Origin: Flabesymbios commensalis
Lineage: Eukaryota; Annelida; Polychaeta; Terebellida; Flabelligeridae
Assembly (NCBI GenBank): GCA_964017125.1
Contig: OZ024905.1
Span: 39,784,869-39,848,868 of the forward strand
DNA: 64,000 nt
Direction of reading: 5' to 3'
The translations under genes and the position numbers were made by a program. Of this stretch, positions 10,251 through 21,060 are shown piece by piece; the stretch's first letter is position 1, and every line of letters starts with the position of its first letter. Below the pieces are notes generated by a model. The model made no database searches. It was given only the letters and a program-made list of their open reading frames with translations, and was not told the DNA's origin.

Positions 10251-11601
10251 GGGTAAAACCAAAAATTGGGGTAACTTTGTAGCATCAAAAATGGCAGTGA
10301 GGTGACCATCAAAAAGGAGGAAAACCACTTTATAGGTTTGGTGCACTGACCCCAATAGAGCATGAAAAAGCCACTGGCTGCGCTAGAAATTTTTTTTTTT
10401 GCTTAAAAAAATCATTTAAAAAAAGTTGCAGCATTCCACTTACTACTCCGTTACCAAATCCAAACCATTTAAAAAATTCTGTTACTTTGTTTAACTTGAC
10501 ATCACACTTTTAAACGTGATATCCTAATTGAAACATAATACTAAACAATCGTACATCAAAACTGCTAAAAATTTAAAAAAGAACTGATGGGATGAACAAA
10601 AATCTTTATTTCAACTCCGTTACCAAGCAAAAAAATACTCAACTCCGTTACCAAATGTTTGGCTCGACATAAATATAAACTGTATATTTTCTTATCATAA
10701 CATCGATCACAAATGGGTGCTCTATTAATATGGGGACAACGAGCTATGTTTTAAAAGACTATATCATCAATCATTGTGACTGTAAAACCCATAAAATTTG
10801 ACAATTCACCACTCCGTTCCCTTTTCTTGGTAACGGAGTAGAGTGGAACGGAGTAGTAAAATTAAAAGTATTCTAGGGATTAATGAAAAGATCTGGGCAA
10901 TAATTCAAAAATATATCATACGGGTGGAAATAGTCCCCATAGCAACTGTTGTAGGCATACAATCATAAAACCCAACACGTTTTTATACCCACAAGGCTAG
11001 GAACGGAGTAGTAAAAACAAAAGTATATTTTCTAACTTTTTGGTAATACCTGTTTCGAATAACTTGTCACTCAACAATATTAATTCTTTCAAGGTGAAAA
11101 ACTCGTATAAGGCCCTTTAGTGTGTCAAACTACACTTGATATAATTTTAGTTCATGATTATTCACTTGATGGGGCATGCTACAATAATGGTAACGGAGTA
11201 GAGTGCAAATGTGGGGACATGTATATTCATCAAAATTATTTATATCGATATCAATTTTAAGTCGAATTTTGATCATTGATTAGTTAAAGTGAACAATATC
11301 TAGCCATGAAATGTAATTGTTAGAATTATATTGTGATTTTGTATCCTACAGTGAAGTTTTAAATAGTGGAATTTTCTCTGGGGACATGCCATTTTCCACG
11401 TTTCCATGACATAGAGCTCTTATAAAACCATATATATATTTTTTTTTTTACAAATAATCTAAACATTATTAAGTAGTAATGCCTAAACGTGAAGTTGCAC
11501 CATTTATTTTTAATATTATTATATTTAAATCAAAATGCGGACCTTTTAAGTCCTGGGGACAATAATTTTATGTAAAATTACCCCAATTTTTGGTTTTACC
11601 C
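10251..11601. mobile_element. 1.35-kb non-autonomous DNA transposon
   Basis: The terminal inverted repeats are at least 24 bp and identical (start GGGTAAAACCAAAAATTGGG, end CCCAATTTTTGGTTTTACCC). The flanks are ATATAT on both sides (10245-10250, 11602-11607), and the host minisatellite continues on each side. Eight copies of an ACTCCGTTACC-like motif lie inside. Four are forward (10444, 10613, 10641, 10811) and four reverse (10829, 10846, 11001, 11189), giving mirror symmetry about 10820. There is no open frame of note, so it depends on a transposase from elsewhere. The TA-rich target is compatible with several cut-and-paste superfamilies; I do not assign one. Confidence 0.85.
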
Positions 11602-11850
11602 ATATATGTGAGTCCTAACGGCTTATAATATTACAGTGCGTTACCACGTCCCTATGTATGTGAGCTCTCGTTGCTTATAAAATTACAGTGCATTGCCACG
11701 TCTCTATGTATGTGAGCTCTCGTGGCTTGTAATATTGCAGTGCATTACCACGTCTCTATGTATGTGAGCTCTCGTGGCTTGCGTTACCACGCCTCTATGT
11801 ATGTGAGCTCTCGTGGCTTTTAATATTACAGTGCATTTCCACGTCTGCCC
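11602..11850. repeat. Minisatellite, continuation after insertion
   Basis: The array seen at 8870-10250 resumes here with units such as TATGTATGTGAGCTCTCGTG GCTT, AATATTACAGTGCATT and CCACGTCTC. Confidence 0.85.
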
Positions 11851-11957
11851 TTTTCCATGTACAAATGAATACTGCTTCCATTATTTCCCACAATATCTGT
11901 TTGACCCCTCTCTGGACCCCGCCTACGTGTCTGTACCCACACTATATATCAGACATC

Positions 11958-12322
11958 CGAGCAAACGCGAAATTCTGGGCCATTGTTGGTTTACTGTTGG
12001 GCAAGCACCTTAGATGCTGGCCCAACAGTAAGCCAACATTGTTTCAATATAGATTGTGTTTGCTGAAATAGGAAGGTTGACTTACTATTGACCCACGGTC
12101 TATGCCACTGGCCCAACATCAAAACAACATTGGCTAAACTTCTTGTGTTTGATGGGCGGGCCATTGAACCAATGTTAATTTACTGTTGGGCCACCGTCTA
12201 CGACGCTTGCCCAACTGTAAATTGGTTTGTTCTGGTGTATTTTTTTTAATAAGGATGACTGGTTATTGAACCAATATTGATTTACTGTTATCCAACGTTG
12301 TTTCAGCGTGTGTTGTCTGGCC
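11958..12322. mobile_element. Cluster of family E palindrome relics
   Basis: The first unit (11958-12066) has GAGCAAACGCG and GTGTTTGCTG ends and arms TTGGTTTACTGTTGGGC / GCCCAACAGTAAGCCAA. Two or three further half-elements follow, with AACATTGGCTAAACTTCTTG, TTAATTTACTGTTGGGCC and GTCTACGACGCTTGCCCAAC. It looks like repeated insertion or tandem growth of one family. Confidence 0.6.
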
Positions 12323-12976
12323 AGGGCGGTCAGTCGCTGGCCGTTTCCGGGCTGTAATCTGCCAAATCGCCCAGGGATTGTTTACCGGCGGCTGTAATAC
12401 CCGCGAGGTGTGTCACATGACCACTTTACTGCTGTACACTCTGACCTTTAATAACAATCAACTTGAGATGACTCCTAACCTTACCGCACTTTACGTGCGT
12501 CGCCGGCTCAGACTTAGGCCAAAATTTGATACGCACCAGATCAGTCCAAACTAGAACTGGATTGACCAAACTATCAAACCTGCCTCCATGAAGGTTTTTG
12601 GTCGTTGGATCATGTATCGGTTTGGCAAACCATCCAGTTCTTTGGCTCAAACAGTTTTTACATTGGCTGTAAATTTGGATCTGTAATCCGTTTGCCAATT
12701 CTGATGGTTTCTTTGGTTCAAACTATTTCTAGATTGGCGGCAACTGTGCTGCTCTCAATACGTAGCGCTCGCTTCGGGCACACAAACCGAAGCAAACCGG
12801 ATTACTAAACTATTTTGGGATCAGTGCGAATCGAGCAGGGCCTAACATTTTCCAGGGATTAGAATTCCGTGATTACTTTGTTTACACGTATAGTGCAAAA
12901 TCTGCACACATAAATGAATTTCTAAAATTATATTTGCAGCACACAGAGACTTGCCTTGACACGTATGCTCACATAT
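12323..12976. other. Spacer, no gene seen
   Basis: Contains degenerate TTGGTTCAAACT / AGTCCAAACTAGAACTGGAT pairs around 12540-12740, which could be an old inverted-repeat element. The boundaries are not clear. No protein-like open frame. Confidence 0.4.
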
Positions 12977-12977
12977 C

Positions 12978-13032
12978 GTCACCTTGGTATTAAAGTGTCG
13001 TATCTGGCGGATACGACACTTTAAAACCAAGG
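12978..13032. mobile_element. CGTC-type palindrome (family F), split by insertion
   Basis: GTCACCTTGGTATTAAAGTG TCGTATC and GATACGACACTTTAAAACCA AGG form a near-perfect hairpin. Its missing last bases (TGAC) appear at 14805-14808, directly after the 13033-14798 element, so a larger transposon inserted into the right arm. Related palindromes lie at 31987, 37723 and 45340. Confidence 0.7.
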
Positions 13033-14798
13033 GCCTGAGGCACAAAAAGTGGTCAAATTCTATTAAATCATGTTACGGATGCAATTATTCTAAATATACA
13101 CAGCAAATACAGACTGAAGCTGATTGAAAATGAACTTGGGCATACATTCGAGCTAAATGACACTTTTTAGCGAGTTTAAATCAGCAAAAAAAGTGAAAAT
13201 AGCATATGGATCACCAAAAATGGTCAAAAATGCACTGTTACGAGTTAGCATCAATTTTTTATTTTTTTTTAAATATCATTGCCATATAGAAATTGTGCAT
13301 TATTACATTAGACAGCAAATCCTATATAACACTACATAAAAATACCTTCAACTTAAGGTATACCATGTGCATCTAGTTCAATTATTTAGGTCAGTTTGAT
13401 TTGAAATGTAAAACGATATCCTTGTAACGTTTTTTCAAGCATTTCGACTTATTTATTTATTTAATCATCTAAAATTATTAATTATCACTTAATAGTTTAT
13501 ATTTTGTTTTTATTATATGACATAATATGTGTATATGAACAGCAGATATAAAAATATATGTATACAAATAAAGTTTTAGCTAGATGTTGGGGTGTCTAGA
13601 CGGCAAAATTCACAAAAAAAATCTGTCACGTCCGTCCCCCCCGGTGACAATCAAGGAAGCAGAAATATTTGTCATTGACGATTTGGTGATTATGTAGTCT
13701 TCAGGTGATATGTTAATTATAGCAACTGTGAATGGATAAATTTTAAGAAGATTTCTGGCAGATAGCACAAATATGGCTGTCACGTCCATCCCCACCCTGT
13801 CACGTCCGTCCCCCATAATATGTATTTACACGTAAAATCTTGAATAAACTGTCAGGATCATAGTGGAATAAAGCTGAAATGTAATAATTTATATTATATG
13901 CATATTTTAAAATAGTTCATATTATATTTAGAACTGTTTTCTACTCGGCAACAACAAAGATAGTTTCCAGGGGGACGGACGTGACACGATTTTAGAAAGT
14001 CTAATCTACGCTCTTTATCAAGCACTGGTATTTAACAGATAATGTTTTGACCATTTCTAAAGTATCCTAGCACCATGTGAAGCAATTTAGATTATTAAAA
14101 TAGCAATATATCACAATTTTGGATTTTAACATATTTGTGTTTTTCAAAACCTACATTTATATCAGATATCTTAGCATGAATTTACAGTGTAAAAGGGCGA
14201 TAACAGACTATTTACTCTGGTTCAGATCACTTAGATGCTATATAGATATTCCTAGCAAACTATGTAGCTGATTTTTAATGGCTGGTTAAGGAATACATAT
14301 GTATTTATTCAAATACTTTCACATAGAGCTGTGTACAACATATGCTTTATCTTATCTATCAAATAATATTTGGAGCTAGTTGACATTAATCTAATCAGAC
14401 TGATAATACCTGTATCCGGCTGACTTTGTAAGATTTTGTAACAAATGTGCGAGCAAAGTTAAAATTTAGTATTAAATTTAATGGAACATCATTAAATAGA
14501 CCATTTAAAAGCAGGTTTGTTTTTTCAGTAATAACAGTTTTTCTATGTAAATTTCATATTGCTTTCAGGGAGATATCTTATGTGTCAGGTCCGTCCACTA
14601 ACTGACATGTTTACTGATTTCAATGAGTTTGTATAAACACTGCTTGACTAAGATAGTACATTTTTAAGAATACAGTCTATAACTGTATCAGTTTATATAA
14701 GTGGCTTTATTTATATGTATATTTTGAGCCAAATCACGGATATTTTTTTTTTTTGGATACAGATGCTAACCAATTTAACCACTTTTCGTGCACCACGC
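13033..14798. mobile_element. 1.77-kb non-autonomous DNA transposon
   Basis: The ends GCCTGAGGCACAAAAAGTGG and CCACTTTTCGTGCACCACGC are imperfect inverted repeats that extend to about 28 bp (…TCAAATT / AATTTAA…). CCAAGG is duplicated on both sides (13027-13032, 14799-14804). The interior carries repeats of GTCACGTCCGTCCCCC: forward at 13625, 13779, 13799 and 14583 (last two diverged or shortened), reverse at about 13969. No long open frame. A mobile element with subterminal repeats is the best reading; superfamily unknown. Confidence 0.75.
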
Positions 14799-14988
14799 CC
14801 AAGGTGACTTTATTGTCTTCAGACGAAACAGCTTCAACTGACGAACCCAGGATGTCGATATCTAGGATTTGGGCATAGAAGATACAATTTTTGACATCCA
14901 GCTACGCTGCTCCGTCAGGCTAAATTATCAGGAATGGTGTATGAGACGAGCATCTGATTCAGCGTGACGCAATAATATCCCAGCAAAC

Positions 14989-15057
14989 ACGACACATATA
15001 CCCAAATGTTTGACCAATGTTGGCCCAACGTCGTAGACGGCGGGTCAACATTGGATT
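14989..15057. mobile_element. Family E palindrome, one arm plus centre
   Basis: CCCAGCAAACACGACACATA begins it, followed by ACCAATGTTGGCCCAACGTC and the centre GTAGACGGCGGGTCAACATT. The distal end of the right arm is missing. Confidence 0.6.
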
Positions 15058-15387
15058 TAGTCGCGCCGGCGTCACGTTTTCTTGTAGGCGCAAAAACTAC
15101 TGGTCAATTTGTTTTGAAATATAAACATCACATTCCTAACAACATTGGGATATGCAAGTGTTTTTTTAAAGATATAACCAGAATTCAAAATGGCCGCCAG
15201 AGGTTAACTTCCTAATTTTTTTGTTGGGGGTGGGCGCAAAACTTAAAGTATAAATTATTCAAATTTTGCAATCACATTCCCTATGATATGGAAATGAGGG
15301 GTGTTCAGGCCTCTTGTTCAGCCGAGAATAGCCGCTATTACCAACATTGCAAAAATGGGCTTTAATTTAAAATAAAAAAATACAACC

Positions 15388-16026
15388 TCAAGGGAACTCC
15401 TTGGGATGAGAATTTTTAAATTTTATTAATTTGGAAAATGTTATTTTAATGAAGCTATATAGCCCACTAATCTTAAATAAAATACAAAAACGTAAAAAAA
15501 AACAATGGTAAAGCACCGAAAAAGACGAAACTAGCTTCATTTCCAAGACGTATTGTCATGTAAACAAGTTTGTGTACACCATAGAGCACATCAGACCACT
15601 GACCATCTCAGACGGCATGATCAAAGTAACCACATTGCTTACATCAAAAGCCGCCTTAAATTGCTCTGGGAACGCGATGATCTGGGGGGGGGGGGGTTCC
15701 CCCACAGCACCGATTGTCTGTTCAACGCTGGGCCGACGACATCATAGGAGCGCGCAGCGCGAGGGCTGACGTGAGATTATGCACTAGTTCTGGTATAAAC
15801 CTTATAGTGCCTTTCTCTTTTCACCGACGACATCAACATCTGGCCCAATGTTGTAGGAGCATGCAAACGTACTTTAGCAGTTTTTAGGTATACAAAAAGT
15901 GTGTTTGGGTTTTAAGCGGCTTCATAGAAATATCTTGTCAAGTTGATAAAAGTATTAAAAAAAATCATGATCTGTGGGATACACTACTTCGTTACAAAAT
16001 TAAAACGAAAATTGGAGCTGCTTTGA
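15388..16026. mobile_element. TTAA-type element, family I (about 640 bp)
   Basis: The ends TCAAGGGAACTCCTTGGGAT and GGAGCTGCTTTGAA correspond to those of a second copy in the opposite orientation at 33042-33592. Shared interior pieces include AGCTATATAGCCCAC, GTAAACAAG, GTTCAACGCTGGGCCGACG and ATGATCTGTGGGATACACTA. A run of 12 G lies at about 15686-15697. Confidence 0.65.
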
Positions 16027-16675
16027 AGATTAGGTCTATACCAGGCTTTACATGGTCACTAAAAACCATTAACTGCACGACAAGTGAAGTAAACAAGTGT
16101 TTATTACTGGTGTCGTATAAATAGAAGACATGCAGTGCCAGGCAAAGCCGGGGTTTAAAATGTGGTGTAATCATTCAATGACAGGCTGTCTTAGAAACAT
16201 ACAATAACATATCAAGCTGACCATTAAGTGACAGGCGAATTAAATAAAAAATATTCTTAATTTTAGATATTGCCAGAAGAAACATTTAGCGATTCGTGAA
16301 GCTTCAACGTGAAAGGATTTGTATTGTATTGTTTTAAGAGGAGTGTTTTTCTCTCCAGTACCAAAAAAATCATGCAAATAAGTAGTGAAATGCATCACCA
16401 ATGTGTCTTGGTGTAATGTCATATTTAGCTGTATAGTACACACACGGGTGTCTCGAAGAACACGTGCTCTACAACCAGTCTCTATCAGCAGCTTATGATT
16501 TCTGCAGCGGAATTTAGTAGGCCCTAAATATAATTTTCAGCATACCTGATAAAGAGATCAAGTAAATTTCAAAAGTGAAAGTGGTTTTTAAGGTTCCCAG
16601 ATTCGTTCATTTCTGTTGAATTAAATGTCACAAAATCACAGTTTTTTTCTGTGAAACTCAAAAGCCTTGCCCTGC
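16027..16675. other. Spacer, no feature seen
   Basis: AT-rich sequence without protein-like open frames, tandem repeats or terminal inverted repeats that I can recognise. Confidence 0.4.
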
Positions 16676-16679
16676 AATG

Positions 16680-16800
16680 TCTTCACCTAACAATCTAATA
16701 CAATGAAGGATGGGGGAGGGGTGACTTATATAACATTATTCCACCAAGTAGCCATTTAACACGGTTTTGGGTGACGTGAGGTGCTGCGTTTCACAAAATT
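16680..16800. repeat. Dispersed repeat shared with the window end
   Basis: TAATACAATGAAGGATGGGG, TTATATAACATTATTCCACC and GCGTTTCACAAAAT match a similar series at 63920-64000 (AATACAATGAAGTATGGGGA, TTATATAAGC, TGCGTTTCACAGAAT). Class unknown. Confidence 0.5.
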
Positions 16801-17339
16801 GACTGTCCAAGCTATTACGGCTTGCCGGTATCAGGGTATAGCCAAGGTGAACTATAAATATGAAAAACATGCAATTTAAGTAAAAATCTGTATATTAGTG
16901 AGGATATTTTCTTTACCTCCTCAGAGAGGTACATATATATGTCCGTCCCTCGGATTACTTAGTAAGTAATCAACGGATTCGGATGAAACTTTTACCAGAT
17001 GTGTCTCGGGCCAAGGAATAATTGATTCGATTTTGTGCATGATCTATGATCCGGATTAAAGTCATTAAATTTGGGGGATAATCCAGACTACGATCCGGAT
17101 TGCTATCATTACTTTCGGCGGAGGTTTGCATTTTCTGACTGTCTAGTTGCATCTGTTATTATCGTCGCAGGTGATAAGCTTTGAAATCCCCAATCTAGTG
17201 TTCATATTCACAATTAGGGGAGGAGTATCGACTTCCCGTACACCATAATTGGTTAGGTAAATTTGGTGACATTTATATGTATTTTAACAAAATCTTGTAG
17301 TTTCTCGATAATATCCTAGGTAGCTCTCACTTCCCTATA

Positions 17340-17590
17340 TTTCGCAATCATAATTATGTACATGTAATAATTGGAACAACTATATGATTAAAAAGAACAT
17401 CAATAGGTAAAAATAAAGATCTAGCTTTACGTAGTAAAGATAACATTGCCCTACTATCATTGTGATATAATAGTTGTTTAGCTTTGTTAACATTCCCATT
17501 GGAATTTAAATTAAGACCAAGATACTGGTAGTCTCTGACAATTTCTAGTTTTATAGCCAGAGATCGAGTGTCTTTAAATTGCACCTACAT
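17340..17590 (-). mobile_element. LINE reverse transcriptase fragment
   Basis: The minus strand encodes a stretch of about 76 residues including VRDYQYLGLNLNSNGNVNKA, then LLRKARSLFLPIDVLFNHIV and PIIT. This is the pattern after the RT catalytic core in invertebrate LINE ORF2 proteins (yQYLGl … A…L…kar.l.LPid…lFd..v.Pi). Only this short segment is readable. The LINE piece at 36345-37023 covers the next part of such a protein, so both may derive from the same family. Confidence 0.65.
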
Positions 17591-18670
17591 TTAAATCGCA
17601 CCTATATTTTCGATTATTGTTTATCAACTTGAAATTGTTTAAATACGAATGGTATCAAGATCATCTAATGTTGTTTCAGTCGGAACTACCATGTTATGGC
17701 AAGCTATTGTCTCTTTAAAATCTGGCGCCTTCAGTTTGCTTTTCAGACAGCATATATTATTAGGGAGTACTTATATTAAACACACTTGCATTTCCTTCAC
17801 ATGAAGTTCTTGCATCGTTTGCACATTGAGAATAGTTCGTTGTTATTTCAAGGTCGTAATCCGTTCGCTAGTCCGAGTCAAAGTCAGATATGAGTTCCGG
17901 GTCGTATGTGGTTTGGATGAACCTAGGTCTATTTCTTGCTGTTCTAGTATTCACCATATCCTGGACCCCCATTGTCTCACACTAGGTACAGAAGCTGTAA
18001 CTTCCTCTGTGATACCCGGTGATGTGTGAACTTCAGGTTTTTAGATGGTTTGCTCTGGACACTGGGGCTTATGGTAGAATGAGAGCTGTCTGAGTGTTGA
18101 CTTTTCTTTCACAGTCAGATGGTATATTTGCCATCCATGAAATCACGAGTTATTTACCGTTTTTATTGAAATAAATGTCATGTGTGTCCTGGGTGGAAAA
18201 GAAGAACTTTGCTGTTCCACAAGACATACCAGTACGTATCCACAGATCCACGGGGCTTTGTAGACTCCATAAGCAGTTAATTATTTTAAATTTGGTAAAT
18301 TTATTATATTAGTTAATTACCAGTACGTATCCACGGGGATTTGTAGACTCATTGTTTCCATAAACACTGTTAAATTAGTTATTTATTATTGAGGTTTCGT
18401 TGTCTTCTCTCTTCTCCGCTCCGCTTTCTTTCCGTGGTGCAATTGTCTGACATGACACACACAATAGGGGGGGGGGGGACTGGACATCGAGTGTACAGGT
18501 GGGGCTTAGAATTCAATATGTTCTCTGACTGGAATACTCTCAGTTGTAGAACAGAACGATACATCCGGCTTTATTCGATAATGTTTTATATTATTATTTA
18601 TCACGAAGGACTGATTCAGTCCCTGTGGATTTACGTTATATTGTTCCTAGACCCTGTACGCCCATTATAT
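17591..18670. other. Spacer, no gene seen
   Basis: No protein-like open frame. CCAGTACGTATCCAC occurs twice (near 18229 and 18320) with TTGTAGACTC nearby each time, a small local duplication. A run of 12 G lies at about 18467-18478. Confidence 0.4.
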
Positions 18671-18674
18671 GACC

Positions 18675-19217
18675 TTATGTCCCTTCGATGTATCCTATAA
18701 AATCAACCTGCATAGCTGGATGGCCCATATAGGTTACAGGTTCGATTCTCCAGTAGCGTGATGAGACATCCCTGTCAAACCACCAGGTGAAGAGGTTACC
18801 TTCATACACAGCCTGTACTTCAGTACCTATATAAGACCAGGTGACGTCGTCAGCAGATATAGATACGTGGAGTGACGTCACATACTGGATAGTATGATCA
18901 CATCGTTTCCCCATCCTAACACCAACTGCTACAAGACTCTGTAGGAAATCAAACTTCACCCATGGTGAGCTATCCGTGACAGCTTTAATCCATGCACAGT
19001 CTGTACCATTATACGCAAATCTAATCGTCTCCTTTCTGAAGCGTAGGCCTGAACCAAATAAAAAAGAAAAAGTGATCTGGCTGTCCAGGGGAGCATAGTG
19101 CTCCATCAAATACATCAGGTTCTTCTTAAAAATTCCATCCAGACACCAGCCGGCTTGTGTGTCACACAGACTACGCTTGATGGCTAATCCTGACTCAGAT
19201 TTCTTCCCAGTTGTCAT
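18675..19217 (-). CDS. Secreted F5/8 type C (discoidin) domain protein, 3' part
   Basis: This 180-residue frame contains a clear F5/8 type C domain from about residue 58 to the end. Supporting segments are SPWVKFDFLQSLVAVGVRMG, CDHTIQYVTSLHVSISADDV TW, YEGN, SSRYWRIEPVTYMGHPAMQV and DFIGY. These match the family's order: WVKvDLg, GV, YVTsfkvsyS.DG..W, F.gN, aRyiRi.P, r.EfiGc. Discoidin domains bind glycans or lipids on cell surfaces and are usually extracellular, which fits the signal-peptide-like upstream frame. Its first ATG overlaps the end of the upstream frame in another register, and the sequence GLAIKRSLCDTQAGWC looks like a direct continuation of the upstream protein. It is therefore probably one gene of about 300 residues with a 1-2 base indel near 19203-19208, from assembly error or real decay. 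No splice pair at the junction explains it. Product name beyond the domain is unknown. Confidence 0.7.
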   Translation of the reverse strand: MTTGKKSESGLAIKRSLCDTQAGWCLDGIFKKNLMYLMEHYAPLDSQITFSFLFGSGLRFRKETIRFAYNGTDCAWIKAVTDSSPWVKFDFLQSLVAVGVRMGKRCDHTIQYVTSLHVSISADDVTWSYIGTEVQAVYEGNLFTWWFDRDVSSRYWRIEPVTYMGHPAMQVDFIGYIEGT

Positions 19218-19569
19218 TCCACTTGATTCCTGTGTTTATATCAGTCTTTACTGCCGCACAGGCACATACATACTCCAAAGGTTTCAATGACAAAGGCAGA
19301 CATGTCATGTTCTCAGAACCACCTTTACAGTCGATATTCAGCTGGCCTGGAGGAGATGCGTTAGGATTTACTGATATCAGTTTATTATAGTCCTCTTGTC
19401 CGTTCAGAGTACATGGTATAAGTTTGTTTACGTTCGCGTTACGACATGGTGGATTAGACTGATGAAGAATAAAACCTGTCATGGCTGCCTTCTTATGGCT
19501 CATACTTCCCTCCACCGCGAAGATAATATAAGTAACTATCCACATAGGTGAAATGCTGGTGAATTGCAT
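19195..19569 (-). CDS. Secreted discoidin-domain protein, 5' part
   Basis: This 124-residue frame starts with a hydrophobic leader (MWIVTYIIFAVEGS after an upstream in-frame Met) that reads as a signal peptide. It continues with a cysteine-bearing region (NPPCRNANVNKLIPCTLNG, IDCKGGSENMTCLPLSL, YVCACAAVKTD). Six or more cysteines and an N-glycosylation motif (NMT) agree with an extracellular protein. It stops at KWNDNWEEI*, exactly where the discoidin frame takes over in another register. Two Met codons near the start are possible, and the one before WIVTYIIF gives the better leader. I do not recognise a named domain in this half. Together with the 3' part it reads as one secreted protein broken by a register change. 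Confidence 0.6.
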   Translation of the reverse strand: MQFTSISPMWIVTYIIFAVEGSMSHKKAAMTGFILHQSNPPCRNANVNKLIPCTLNGQEDYNKLISVNPNASPPGQLNIDCKGGSENMTCLPLSLKPLEYVCACAAVKTDINTGIKWNDNWEEI

Positions 19570-20290
19570 TGCAGTGAATTACCATAAGAGACTTATCTGT
19601 GGAGAATAGGCGTGGTAGAATGGGCAATCCTGTCAAGTTAACGTGTTTATGTTATGTAATCATGGTGAAGGTATATATTGATTCAAAGGTAAACAATGAC
19701 TTTGTGACAGTGATTGTCAGAGGTCCTCCCGTTGTTATTCATAATGTAGACACTTACATGGTCTCATTGTGATCATTGAATATATCATTCATTGAAAACA
19801 AAACAAGCTGAAAACCTTAAATAGTTGATGCAAACTAGCATCGATTGGACATGCTACATGGTGTGATGGCGTGGTAGGGTACATTTGCCAAATGGGTCAG
19901 TGGTGCAAATTATATTTCATGAACGGCTGATGGTGGAATTAGCCCAGCGCAATTAGCAGTCCGGGAAAGTAAAAAGATTGAATGTTTTGAGAAACATGAT
20001 GGGACCATTCATTACATTTTCCCAAAGCCCGGTCTATTGTTTGATAAAAGAAATGATCAATGACCTGGCATGACGGACAAAACGGGGTCTACCATATATT
20101 CCGACAAACCTCGACAGCCCTACATTCTGACACGCATGGTACAAGCAGCAAAATGAGCAGTCCGAAAAAGTGAAAGTTATTGAATGTTTTGAGAAAAATC
20201 CTGGGACCATTCAATACTTTTATTTAAAACCCTGTCCATTGTTTGTTTAAAAAACAACAGTGTAATGTTTTAGTGTACCAGCATGACCCT
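19570..20290. other. Spacer upstream of the discoidin gene
   Basis: Two diverged direct repeats are visible. One is near 19960-20040 (GCAGTCCGGGAAAGTAAAAA, GGGACCATTCATTAC) and one near 20155-20240 (GCAGTCCGAAAAAGTGAAAG, GGGACCATTCAATAC). I could not identify a promoter for the minus-strand gene. Confidence 0.45.
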
Positions 20291-20299
20291 ATATGTTCC

Positions 20300-20594
20300 A
20301 AGAACCATTTGATGTAAACAAGAACTGCAAAAGTTTTTTAATTTTTCTGCTGCGCATTCACCAGTTAGGCTAGATATAGAGATGAAATTCCTGTTTATAA
20401 TTATTGACAACCATGTCAAAAATTAGAAATACGGGAATTTCGCCTTTATATCTAGTCTAACTGGTGAATGCGCAGCAGAAAAAAAAAAATTGCAGTTCTA
20501 GTCTATGGACATGTTTACATCATATGGTCATATTTAGAAGCCAAAATAAAATCACCGACTTTTTGATGATTTTAGCCTGGGCCAGTCCCTTTAA
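20300..20594. mobile_element. TTAA-type fold-back MITE, family G (left end lost)
   Basis: Hairpin arms CTGCGCATTCACCAGTTAGG and CTAACTGGTGAATGCGCAG enclose GACAACCATGTCAAAAATTA. The right end ATTTTAGCCTGGGCCAGTCC CTTTAA is complete. The full copy at 61941-62313 shows the missing left half. Confidence 0.75.
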
Positions 20595-20951
20595 TTTCGG
20601 CGAAGGTTTGCAGTCCCGGACTGACAGTCTAGCTTGATATGTTATCAAAATGTTATCAATATTGTTTCTAGTACAAATACACTGATTTGAATTGAATATA
20701 ACCGTTACTAGTGTGAGGACACACACTAATTTGACCTGCCTCTTTATCCTAGAAACCATAAAGATTGAATTATTCACATTTATGACTTTTATGGACTCAA
20801 TGTCTGGTCAAATAGGCTCCGTGTATTTACCGAATAAGAGGAGGAGAAATCCTCTGCCATCCCTCTCTCTCCCACATATATATGTGAATAGGTGGATGTA
20901 CATGATAAAGGCATAGCCTGTTGGTCCAGGGGGATTCATAACCACTGGTCA

Positions 20952-21060
20952 CCCAGCAAACACGATACATTAAACCAATGCCTATTTAATGTTGGGCCGA
21001 CGTCGTAGACGTCGGCCCAACATTAAATAGGCATTGGTTTGATGTATCGTGTTTGTTGGG
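20952..21060. mobile_element. Family E palindrome, almost perfect, 109 bp
   Basis: CCCAGCAAACACGATACATT … GATGTATCGTGTTTGTTGGG. The inner arms AATGCCTATTTAATGTTGGG and CCCAACATTAAATAGGCATT meet at CGACGTCGTAGACGTCG. This is the cleanest copy and shows the entire element is one inverted repeat with almost no loop. Confidence 0.8.

Noticed and set aside
13610-13816. Minus frame with GDGRDR at both ends as a small protein
   Set aside because: The repeated peptide is the reverse reading of the GTCACGTCCGTCCCCC motif inside a non-coding transposon.
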